The translations under genes and the position numbers were made by a program. Below the pieces are notes generated by a model. The model was not told where the DNA came from. It worked only from the letters and a program-made list of their open reading frames with translations, and searched no databases. From an uncultured Fibrobacter sp. (GTDB lineage: Bacteria; Fibrobacterota; Fibrobacteria; Fibrobacterales; Fibrobacteraceae): 64,000 bases of DNA. The stretch spans positions 1-64,000 of the forward strand of contig NZ_ONDD01000005.1 in the NCBI RefSeq assembly GCF_900316465.1. The letters are read 5' to 3'. This document shows positions 25,301 to 32,490 of the stretch, piece after piece. The stretch's first letter is position 1. Each line of letters begins with the position of its first letter.

Positions 25301-25897
25301 GGGGACTCCGTTTTCGCCGAGATTGTATTCGACCATGCCTGTGACGGCCTTGTCCTTGCCGGAACATCCGCCCGAACCAAAGTCGGCACTGACTCCGTTT
25401 GCGGGGTCACCATTTTTGCCGCTACCGTCGCCGTCGCCTTTGGTTCCGTGCAGCCAGTCGTAAACGGTCACGGGAATTTTTTTGAGCGGGCAATCGCCGA
25501 GTACGCCAGGGTAGCTCGAAAACTGCGCCGGGACGTCGGTCTTGTAGCCCTGCACCCAAATGGTGTCCGAAAGCGCGGCCACGGAATCGAGCGATATTTC
25601 GCCCGCGGTCATGGGTTCTTCGGTCACCACGCCTTCGGCGCCCACGTAATGCAGGCCAACGGTCTGCTTGAAGTAGACGTTGAAATTCTTTTCGGGTGCG
25701 TCGATGGTCGCCTTGAACCAACCGCAGTAATTGTCTAGCGCAGTCATTGTCGCCACGGAATCGCCGTCCATGAACAAGACTGCATTGGTATTCGACCACG
25801 GCGTAAAGAACACCACTGTCTTTTCTGCCGAGGCAACGCCTGTACCCAAAGCGGCGGCCAAGGCCGCCATTTTGAACTTATTCGCCCAATTTACCAT
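22307..25897 (-). CDS. Fibro-slime domain surface protein
   Basis: A 1196-residue exported protein. A signal peptide (to ~residue 25) is followed by a CBM26-like or starch-binding-like stretch (TVVFFTPWSNTNAVLFMDG) and then a fibro-slime/PA14-like domain at ~135-405, with PVTVYDWLHG, FDFYGDDDVWVFIDHRLAVD and IYDFHIFYVERHTGSSNF. Further Ig-like segments and a helical region (~900-1080) follow; near the end a cysteine pair (IKCSDKEVYGDEGCLKN) precedes a FlgD-like region (NMRSKNGRLVGTGVYIARLE). Fibro-slime proteins of F. succinogenes are linked to cellulose adhesion. It lies within the enzyme cluster but lacks the TTGAC-type palindrome upstream. The ATG at 25897 starts directly with the basic signal peptide. 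Confidence 0.82.
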   Translation of the reverse strand: MVNWANKFKMAALAAALGTGVASAEKTVVFFTPWSNTNAVLFMDGDSVATMTALDNYCGWFKATIDAPEKNFNVYFKQTVGLHYVGAEGVVTEEPMTAGEISLDSVAALSDTIWVQGYKTDVPAQFSSYPGVLGDCPLKKIPVTVYDWLHGTKGDGDGSGKNGDPANGVSADFGSGGCSGKDKAVTGMVEYNLGENGVPVRADPFPEKCKITEHLDSWFLPEVIAKDDEGNEYTNMTCRDLYVSMDDEGFWLAEVSKDQISKGNEANSDGMFLLDDFEFLDEAKTVPNPYYDQLKGTKIGKHNFGYAAKIQATFEYVPGQYFDFYGDDDVWVFIDHRLAVDIGGQHGQVAGAVDLDTIGQNTGDKLVPGKIYDFHIFYVERHTGSSNFRMRTSIDLQVDASIFLSSDNRDGGTTYEVWQINKKNKLSCNFDANSTELDTTGGVSTFKLTGGNLAGPEILGIGTHYEGIKITSDSTFSIDSAAIVSSFALAPGHYFLEITLKADPSQMVKVEITVPSYSVPSVAFAKEDWTILGKEVSGDTAQIGPWAYATYQVNITFFEEWAKVNNYNRKINLSFSNPDIDILDTVGGKKINAVTLDENGRATFYVHANSPVSGVNLTAKGAAAGVSVWSNLKFAEPPAPRVERAIVVDRNGDGRADSLYVHFEHSIMGNSRLDSIQFTFGESFQPTSKFKVINETDIAITAEDMTGEGCSKSVCGFGSRQFTGDASGAYTGSLNNWFTYKNEGEVSNFYIENEPVSDGVGPIILAASKTENKDGNRFLNITFSEAITDESRAAFAEMFEFTCIRSGSNQVPEKPVLQSGLGTQMMLVYAVSEMDAVLPNAGDMIRFAPRGSARDLVGNAPHAENPWVVITGNQDLGVENPGVVALGEDPYDIIKNNSVTQPKLITGTTQTAQQIADSLGVQGSLLDFDIAKIMVEQTKNAVDALEIFVKSRIGSETDYDTTITSISEQEALAQLFNDIRVNLLDTSYGFSEQTINGILDGSITEENYKNFVGEQELGVIATMTEANIDASRDTTITIGGVTTVTQGDLFELIRSGKLDAELAEAGVSEKLVEAIKRGDVTEYNLEEYRSGEKTIVADNAVELYYRTHYFSQFGQYVGGTSGSIKCSDKEVYGDEGCLKNKGKVFLAWNMRSKNGRLVGTGVYIARLEVKIVVDGKNTVHRTHDYLWGVRRGKSGF

Positions 25898-25922
25898 ATA
25901 TCCATCCCGGAGAACCTTTTTA

Positions 25923-26060
25923 ATGTTCTCAAATTTTATATGGTAAATATAGCTCTATATCAGTACAATATCTTAATTTAACTAAAATTTAACAGATTTA
26001 AACACAAAACTCAGCATTTCGCAGAATTCATGTTCTCAAATTCCGCGAAATGTTCTCAAT
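25923..26060. repeat. Three copies of ATGTTCTCAA and a large hairpin
   Basis: ATGTTCTCAA occurs at 25923, 26030 and 26050. A hairpin at 26015-26052 pairs CATTTCGCAGAATT with AATTCCGCGAAATG (one mismatch) and has one of the copies in its loop. The stem may end GH127 transcription; the repeats upstream of the fibro-slime gene may be binding sites. Confidence 0.5.
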
Positions 26061-26061
26061 T

Positions 26062-28743
26062 TTACCGGTCTTTTCTGAAAATCGTCGTGCCGTAGCTAAA
26101 GCCGTCGCGTTGGATCTTCAAAATGTACATGCCGTTTTGCATGTCGCCAAGGCCGATGCTGAAGCTGGATTGCCCCGCCGCAAGCGCCTGCGATTTTACC
26201 AAGCGACCGTTCATGCTGAAGATTCTGGCGGTATAGCCCTGCGAAAGCACCGTACCGGCATCGATCTGCAATTCTCCGCCATAAACGCGGGCCTTCAAAT
26301 CAGGGCGAGTGACCGGTTTCGCAACGAACGTCGTCGGTTCCGGCTTAGGCTTGTTGCGCAGCAGGCGCACGCCATAAAGGCCACCCACCATGTTGCCGGC
26401 ACCCGCCTTGAACGTCACGCGGATTTCCTTTTTGCCCTTGACCATGGCATCGGGAATCGCATAGACTTCGTTCACGAATTCCTTCTTGTTCCACTTGCCT
26501 TCGATGCTTTCGGTCGCGAGCTTTTCGCCATCGATCATGATATCAAAGGTACGGGAGCAGGATTCGTTGCCCCAATAGCGAACCATCAGGCTCAAGGAAT
26601 CTTCGCTATTGGTTTCGAGCACGTAGCTGATCATGCCACCGTCGCCCGCATTGCACTTACCTGCATCGCGGTAGAATTCACCGTTTGCCGTACCAGAGGT
26701 CGTATTTTCGGTCTTCATCTGGTGATCCACTTCAGGCTGTTGCTCACCAGGAGCCACCTTATCGACCGTCTTTTCGTCGAGCGCCAGGGCTTCTTCTTGT
26801 TCCTTTTTCAGGCGTTCCAGAATCGAGGGGTCCGTAAGCACCATCCAATACATCATGTAACGGGCGTCATGCACTTCGTAGAAGGGTTCCAGAAGCAGGC
26901 CGCCGTCTTTCTTGTTTGCAAACAGGTAGGGGGCCTTAAAGTGCAGGGGTTCGCCCTTGACAGGTTCTAGCTTCGAGGGAATATCTTCTTTCTTGCTCGC
27001 AAGCATGGGGGCCTGGTCAAGCGATTCGAGCGCGCCCGAGGCAATATGGCTCCAGCGACCGTCATCGGCCACGAGGCCGTTCAGGTTTGCGGTTCCCGTT
27101 TTTGCAGAAAGCACGATCGGGCCATGCAAAAGCGCCACGTAGTCCGACACGTTGGGCAATTCTTCGACATGCGTGTACATCGGGTAAAGCACTTCGATCA
27201 CATCGCCAGTCTTCCAGGATTTTCCGGCCGACACGTAGCTCGACGGGTCAGACTTTTTCACCACAGTGTCACCGTTAACGATCACCTTGAATTCGCCTTC
27301 CTTGACCCAGTACGGGTGACGAATCTGCATATCGAAAGAGCCGGAGCCTGTAACGGTGAACTTGGAACTTTCACCCTTCGGGAATGCGGTCTCTTGCTTG
27401 ATTTGCACGTTCTTCGCCTTCCAATTCAAGATGGATGCGGCAAAGAGGTTCACGTAAAGCTTGTCGCCGTCTTTGGTGTAAATAAACTGGTTGTACTTGG
27501 CCGGGTTTTCCATGCCCGAACCCACGCAACACCACATAGCCGCATTCACCTTGGAATACACGCGGTAATGGCGGGGACGTGCAGGAGTGAAGTACACGTA
27601 CCCGCCATGTTTTGGATGTATTGTGGATAAAATATGGTTAAAGAGCGCGCGTTCATAGAAATCCGCCTGCTTGGCGCTATGGTCCATATTGAACAGGCGT
27701 TCCGTGAGCTTGAGCATGTTGTAGGTGTTGCATGATTCCGGTCCTTCGCGTTCTTCCACATACTTTTTGTGATTATCGAAAGAGGGGAAATGTTCCGAAA
27801 TGCTGTTGCCACCAATGGCGATGCTTCGTTTGTTGACCACACGATCCCAGAAATATTCAGAGCCCTTTACATATGTTGCGTCATTCGTGAGTTCGGCAAC
27901 GCGCGCAAAGCCCACGACTTTCGGCACCTGCGTATTCGCATGCACATTGGTGAGGTTGTCGTTACTTGCCGCCATGGCGTTCAAAAGCCACTTGTGCGAC
28001 CAGCGCTTAGCCTCTTTCAAGTACTTGTCCTGCTTGGTGAGCGCGTAAGCGTCGGCGTAGACTTCGGCCATGCCGCCATGTTCCGTGCCTAGCATAGATT
28101 CCATCTTGGAATCGTTGAGGCCGCCCGTAATTGTAAGGCCCCAGTCACAAAGCGCAAGGAACATGGTCTTAGCCTGTTCATAGCCTGCATAAATGTAGGC
28201 ATCGCGCAGGCCCGCGTAAAGCTTGTGAATGTTGTACCACGGCACCCAATAACCATTCTGGGCGCCGGCATTTCCGCTCTTCATGCTGAGCCACATCTTT
28301 TTGCCGTTGGGCACGCCGCTAATGTAGCCCTTGAAGTTATTGTCCTTGGAATTCTGGTCCTGAATGGTTTTGAGTTCTTTCAAGACATATTCCAACCGTT
28401 CTTTAACCTGAATGTCGTCATTGTCGGCGTAATGCATCGCAAGTGCACTCAGGTAATGCCCGAGCACATGCCCGTCCAAACCAGCCCAGTTCGGGAACTT
28501 GGATGCTTTCGGCCGCATGCCCGCTTCTTCGTAGAACGGCGCCAGAAGGCGGTCCACGTCGTAACTCAGCAGGGTTTCAACGTTCAAGTCTTGGCGTTCT
28601 TTTAACGGACCGTCAAGCAGTTGAACTTCGTTCAACGCGAACATATCAGGATAAAGAACGTCTTGCGAATACCCTTGAGTGACGAGACCTCCTACCACAG
28701 CAAGGGTAACGCAAGCGATTTTTTTTGTATTGATTCCAAACAT
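26062..28743 (-). CDS. GH127-family beta-L-arabinofuranosidase
   Basis: An 893-residue exported enzyme. After the signal peptide come the DUF1680/GH127 (alpha/alpha)6-barrel signatures: NEVQLLDGPLKERQ, GWDGH-like WAGLDGHVLGHYLSA, and the zinc/catalytic Cys motif MWCCVGSGMENPAKY at ~residue 415. Beta-sandwich domains follow (residues ~460-800), and a type-IX-like tail FSYGTTIFRKDR closes the protein. GH127 enzymes release beta-L-arabinofuranose from plant glycans through a cysteine nucleophile; a few members have other pectic substrates. An additional CBM-like part sits at ~690-810. The upstream region holds a degenerate form of the cluster palindrome at 28840-28853. Confidence 0.88.
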   Translation of the reverse strand: MFGINTKKIACVTLAVVGGLVTQGYSQDVLYPDMFALNEVQLLDGPLKERQDLNVETLLSYDVDRLLAPFYEEAGMRPKASKFPNWAGLDGHVLGHYLSALAMHYADNDDIQVKERLEYVLKELKTIQDQNSKDNNFKGYISGVPNGKKMWLSMKSGNAGAQNGYWVPWYNIHKLYAGLRDAYIYAGYEQAKTMFLALCDWGLTITGGLNDSKMESMLGTEHGGMAEVYADAYALTKQDKYLKEAKRWSHKWLLNAMAASNDNLTNVHANTQVPKVVGFARVAELTNDATYVKGSEYFWDRVVNKRSIAIGGNSISEHFPSFDNHKKYVEEREGPESCNTYNMLKLTERLFNMDHSAKQADFYERALFNHILSTIHPKHGGYVYFTPARPRHYRVYSKVNAAMWCCVGSGMENPAKYNQFIYTKDGDKLYVNLFAASILNWKAKNVQIKQETAFPKGESSKFTVTGSGSFDMQIRHPYWVKEGEFKVIVNGDTVVKKSDPSSYVSAGKSWKTGDVIEVLYPMYTHVEELPNVSDYVALLHGPIVLSAKTGTANLNGLVADDGRWSHIASGALESLDQAPMLASKKEDIPSKLEPVKGEPLHFKAPYLFANKKDGGLLLEPFYEVHDARYMMYWMVLTDPSILERLKKEQEEALALDEKTVDKVAPGEQQPEVDHQMKTENTTSGTANGEFYRDAGKCNAGDGGMISYVLETNSEDSLSLMVRYWGNESCSRTFDIMIDGEKLATESIEGKWNKKEFVNEVYAIPDAMVKGKKEIRVTFKAGAGNMVGGLYGVRLLRNKPKPEPTTFVAKPVTRPDLKARVYGGELQIDAGTVLSQGYTARIFSMNGRLVKSQALAAGQSSFSIGLGDMQNGMYILKIQRDGFSYGTTIFRKDR

Positions 28744-28839
28744 CTTATACCATCCTTTTTTAAACCAATTTATCCTTTATAAAATTATATCTTGCACCAA
28801 CGATTTTCATCCCTTCAAAGCCAAATACCTTTGCAGAAA

Positions 28840-28853
28840 TTTCAATAGTCAAA
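28840..28853. promoter_or_regulatory. Degenerate operator-like site upstream of GH127
   Basis: On the minus strand TTTGACTATTGAAA keeps one half of the TTGAC-N5-GTCAA site. It is ~100 bp upstream of the start, like the better sites. Confidence 0.35.
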
Positions 28854-28914
28854 GATGTAATCAAGTCGCAAAAACGATGCCAACAAAACGCGACAACAAC
28901 GCGAGTGAGACGCA

Positions 28915-28944
28915 TAAAAAAAGCCCCGCTATCGCTAGCGGAGC
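28915..28944 (-). terminator. Terminator of the GH27 gene
   Basis: GCTCCGCTA pairs with TAGCGGGGC (one wobble), followed by seven T on the minus strand. Confidence 0.85.
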
Positions 28945-28977
28945 CTCTTTTTCTTAGGAGTATTTTGGAGTAGCAAA

Positions 28978-30801
28978 TTACTTGATGCGGTGACCCGTCA
29001 GGTCAAAGCGCTGGCCGTTCTTTTCGATGAACATGGCATTGCCCTTCTTGAGCAGGCGCGGAGAATTGGTGTTGCGCACAGCCGCGGGGATTGCCTTGTG
29101 CAGGCCCATCGGGTTGCAACTTTCGCCTTCACAGAACTCGATATAGTCAATGTCCATCCAGTCGCCGGTTACCGTAAAGCGGAGAATGTGTTCGCCTTCG
29201 GTGAGGCTCACCTTGGCTTCGACCGTATTGTATTCGTCATAGTTGTCTTCACCGGCGGTTGCTGCAGGCACTGCGATTTCTTCGGTAATGCCCTTGCCGT
29301 CCATGGAGAGCTTGAAGCTTGACGTGCTGTTGGCAGAAGCCACGGAGGCGTTCATCGTGTAAGTTCCGGTCTTTGCCACCTTCACGGTGTATTCGAGCCA
29401 TTCGCCAGCCTGGTTGTAGCCAACGATAACGCCGGTAGCCTTCTTGTAAAGGTCCACGCCGGTACCCGGGCGGTAGTCAGAATCACCGTGGTTTTCGGTA
29501 TCGCTTTCGTTGTAGGTGGTGTTGCCCTGGCCTACGCCGTTAATGTCGAAATCTTCGACTTCGATCTTGCCCGGAATAGCGAGAGCTTCGCCCTTGAACG
29601 GAGCGCGCGGAACCGGCTTTAAAACCAAGCGGAGGAGTGCCGAGCCGTGAGCCGGAAGTTCGATAGAAACGTGCGAAAGCGGGCCCAAATCCTTCTTTTT
29701 CCAGGCATCGCGAACTTCCACTTCGCCTTCTACGCCAATGTCTGCAAAGTTGCATTCCACAGTCTGGGTAGAATTGTTGTTATTGAGGAGTGCCACGGCA
29801 AGGTCGCCATTCTTCAAAGGCTTAGTCCAAACCTGCTTACCCTGCTTGTCAGAGATGCGGTGGCCCTGAACGCCCAAAGAATCCTGGTTGATGGCAATCA
29901 TGTCCTTGTTCAGGTAGAGTTCCTTGGTTTCGTTGCTCATGCTGCGAACATCGGAACTGATCATGATGGGAGCCGCCATAATGGACCACATCGTCATCTG
30001 GGAGCGCTGTTCTTCGTAAGAGAGCCCCCTGTTGCCCACTTCGAGCATGTCCGGGTCATTCCAGTGGCCGGGCTTTGCAATCTGCCAATACTTGTTGTTC
30101 GCGTCGATAATTTCATAGACGCCGCGATACCAAGAAGTCGAAATCCATTCAGGGCCAATGTCGAAAGTGGTACGCCAGAGGTTCGCAATTTTTGGCATCC
30201 ACTCCTTGTATTCCCACATGCAAATGCTGAACACGATGTCGCGTCCGGAATTGCGGAGGGCCTTGGACATGGCGGTGTAATCTTTTTCCTGGGTATTCGG
30301 GTCAGAATCGCAGTTGTCGTACTTCCAGTAGTCGACACCCCATTCGGCGAGTTTCTTGGCATCCTGTTCTTCGTGACCGTTGGAACCGCTCTGGCTATCC
30401 CATTTGCTGTTGTAATGGTGGCAAGTACGTTTGCCACGGTCGCCGTAAAGGCCGAACTTAAGGCCCTTCGCATGCACGTAATCGGCAATGGCCTTCATGC
30501 CGCTCGGGAAGGTTTTCGGATTATTCTGGAGGTTGCCTTGCGCATCGCGCTTGGTATCCATCCAGTTGTCGTCGAGGTTCAGGTAAATGTAGCCCGCGTC
30601 CTTCAAGCCAGAAGACACCATGGCATCGGCGATTTCCTGAATCTGCTTTTCGTTGATGTTTTCGTGGAACACGTTCCAGCTGTTCCACCCCAGCGGGGGC
30701 GTAAGCACCAAACTATCCGGATGCGCAAAAGCCTGAGAGGTCAAACCACAGAAGGCAAGGGCAACTGCCCCGCCGAGCGAGCATTTTTTTAAACCAAACA
30801 T
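28978..30801 (-). CDS. GH27 alpha-galactosidase / beta-L-arabinopyranosidase with CBM6
   Basis: About 607 residues. Signal peptide, then a GH27 barrel: TPPLGWNSWN, YIYLNLDDNWM, the nucleophile Asp in YWKYDNCDS at ~residue 155 and the acid/base region WRTTFDIGPEW. A C-terminal antiparallel beta domain follows, then a CBM6-like module (KIEVEDFDINGVG, GYNQAGEWLEYTVKV, DWMDIDYIEF) and the tail AMFIEKNGQRFDLTGHRIK. GH27 enzymes remove terminal alpha-galactose or beta-L-arabinopyranose from xylan and other glycans. RTTFDI differs from the RTTGDI I expect in many relatives, so the exact sugar is uncertain. Start at 30801 (MFGLKK) has GGAGAG 6 nt before it and matches the MFG starts of its neighbours. 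Confidence 0.85.
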   Translation of the reverse strand: MFGLKKCSLGGAVALAFCGLTSQAFAHPDSLVLTPPLGWNSWNVFHENINEKQIQEIADAMVSSGLKDAGYIYLNLDDNWMDTKRDAQGNLQNNPKTFPSGMKAIADYVHAKGLKFGLYGDRGKRTCHHYNSKWDSQSGSNGHEEQDAKKLAEWGVDYWKYDNCDSDPNTQEKDYTAMSKALRNSGRDIVFSICMWEYKEWMPKIANLWRTTFDIGPEWISTSWYRGVYEIIDANNKYWQIAKPGHWNDPDMLEVGNRGLSYEEQRSQMTMWSIMAAPIMISSDVRSMSNETKELYLNKDMIAINQDSLGVQGHRISDKQGKQVWTKPLKNGDLAVALLNNNNSTQTVECNFADIGVEGEVEVRDAWKKKDLGPLSHVSIELPAHGSALLRLVLKPVPRAPFKGEALAIPGKIEVEDFDINGVGQGNTTYNESDTENHGDSDYRPGTGVDLYKKATGVIVGYNQAGEWLEYTVKVAKTGTYTMNASVASANSTSSFKLSMDGKGITEEIAVPAATAGEDNYDEYNTVEAKVSLTEGEHILRFTVTGDWMDIDYIEFCEGESCNPMGLHKAIPAAVRNTNSPRLLKKGNAMFIEKNGQRFDLTGHRIK

Positions 30802-30888
30802 CTTCATCTCTCCATGATGATATTTACACCTTAAAAATATTCCCAAAAAAAGGGAAAACTCACCCAGAAAAGCAAAACGGCATTGACT

Positions 30889-30911
30889 ATTTGTCAATGC
30901 CGTTTGTCATA
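30889..30911. promoter_or_regulatory. TTGAC-N5-GTCAA palindrome upstream of GH27
   Basis: TTGAC TATTT GTCAA (30893-30907) lies inside a longer stem, CGGCATTGAC/GTCAATGCCG, followed on the minus strand by TTTTG. It may both terminate the CE1 transcript and be the operator of GH27, ~99 bp from its start. Confidence 0.6.
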
Positions 30912-30966
30912 TTATTTGCGAATTTAAGCGAATTTCAGCAATTTTTACCGGTAAAAGCGACCATTT

Positions 30967-32466
30967 TTATTTAACATGAAACAAGGTCTTTTTGCCGTTC
31001 TCGCTACGGAGCATGTAGACGCCCTTCCCGAATTTGGCCTTCAACAAAGTCTCCGTTTCCGTCGCATGGCGAATTTTCACCGTTCCGAGGCGTTTGCCGG
31101 AGAGGCTATATACCGCATATTCGGCGGTAGCAGTAACAACCGAGCCCATTTTCGGTGCAATGCCAGTCAATTCCGGATCCGTCGGAGCATCGGTCTTTTT
31201 AAGTACCACATTATCCAAGGTGAGCGAACCCGTCGCAGCGCCTGCATTAAAGCTTAAGCGGCTGTTGGTATCGGTAGCGGCTGTCATCTGGAATTTAAAC
31301 TTGAAGTTCTTGGTATCAGTACCAATTTCAAAGTTCTGCTTTTCCTTGAGGTAGCTAGCCCACGGATCGGTATGCTGTTCCACGTTCACTTCGAGCGTGC
31401 GGGCAGCGCTTGCGACTGCATCAAAGCTTACCTCGTACCACTGGTCCTTTACAAGGCGCAAGTCGTGCTGGATCAGCTGCACCTGGTAATTCTGTGTGCC
31501 GATTGCCGAAATATCGAGTTTGTACTTGCCATCTTTTGCATCGCCGGTAGCCTGAGCGTCACCATGCGTCTGCAAGTCCCAGGCCACGGCGCTCGAATCA
31601 AAGCCACCGTTAAAGACTTCTTCGCGGTTCGTGGGCACGACAATCGCAGGGGCCGGCGGCGTAATGCTAGAACCGTCCAGCGAATAGTTCTTCACAAAAT
31701 TCCAGATTTCCACGCTCGTGTTCACGCTCACGGCTTCGTCCATGGAATACCAGTGGCCCTTGCCATCAATAGTCAGCAAGCGCACTTCGACACCATCGGT
31801 GCAGCCGCTCCAGATTTCAAGCGATGCGGCAGAGCCCGGCTTGGTCGACGGATACGGCTTGATCTTCTGCGAATTGCTGGAGCATTTTTGCGCATTGACC
31901 CAGCCCTTCAGGGTATTCACGGTGCTGTTATAATTCACCACGTCGTCGGTGGTACCGTGCGTATGCATAATCGGCATGGCGCGCTTGGGCGAATTCACGC
32001 CACCGCCACCCGAAACAGGCGCAATAGCCGCAATCTGGTCGCCCATCTTGTTTGCCACATGGTAACTCATCATGCCACCCATCGAAAATCCCGAAACGTA
32101 CACACGGTTTTTATCAATGCCGTACTTGTTGAACATCTCGTTGATGATGGCCTTGATAAAATTGATGTCTTTATTGCCACCGATGTCCCAGGCCTTATTT
32201 TCGCCGTTGGGGAACACCACCACAAAGCGCGCGGTATCGGCAATGGATTCCCACTTCGCCGCATTCTTCTGGTAGGGGGCATCTTGGTTCATGCCGTGCA
32301 TCTGAATGATGAGCGGGCGATTCTTTTCGATTCCCGACGGAGCATACACGAGCATGCTGCGGGATTTTCCGTCAACTGTGATGTTGTCAGCAACAGCATG
32401 ACCCGTAAGCAGCGCAACACTTGCAAAGGCAAGCACCACCTTGCCCAAATTTTTGAAACCAAACAT
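30967..32466 (-). CDS. CE1-like (feruloyl/acetyl xylan) esterase with CBM4/22-like module
   Basis: A 499-residue exported esterase. Signal peptide, then an alpha/beta hydrolase of the PHB-depolymerase/CE1 type: RPLIIQMHGMNQ (oxyanion region), GFSMGGMMSYHVA with the nucleophile Ser at ~residue 146, and the late His in DGKGHWYSMDEA. Residues ~285-440 are a jelly-roll module like CBM4/CBM22 (EEVFNGGFDSSAVAWDLQT, SLTLDNVVLKK). The tail KGVYMLRSENGKKTLFHVK fits a sorting signal. It likely removes ferulate or acetate from arabinoxylan. It follows the GH43 gene by 24 bp with AAAAGGAGCG at its start, so the two form an operon. Confidence 0.78.
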   Translation of the reverse strand: MFGFKNLGKVVLAFASVALLTGHAVADNITVDGKSRSMLVYAPSGIEKNRPLIIQMHGMNQDAPYQKNAAKWESIADTARFVVVFPNGENKAWDIGGNKDINFIKAIINEMFNKYGIDKNRVYVSGFSMGGMMSYHVANKMGDQIAAIAPVSGGGGVNSPKRAMPIMHTHGTTDDVVNYNSTVNTLKGWVNAQKCSSNSQKIKPYPSTKPGSAASLEIWSGCTDGVEVRLLTIDGKGHWYSMDEAVSVNTSVEIWNFVKNYSLDGSSITPPAPAIVVPTNREEVFNGGFDSSAVAWDLQTHGDAQATGDAKDGKYKLDISAIGTQNYQVQLIQHDLRLVKDQWYEVSFDAVASAARTLEVNVEQHTDPWASYLKEKQNFEIGTDTKNFKFKFQMTAATDTNSRLSFNAGAATGSLTLDNVVLKKTDAPTDPELTGIAPKMGSVVTATAEYAVYSLSGKRLGTVKIRHATETETLLKAKFGKGVYMLRSENGKKTLFHVK

Positions 32467-32490
32467 CCTTCGCTCCTTTTTTATGGGTCC

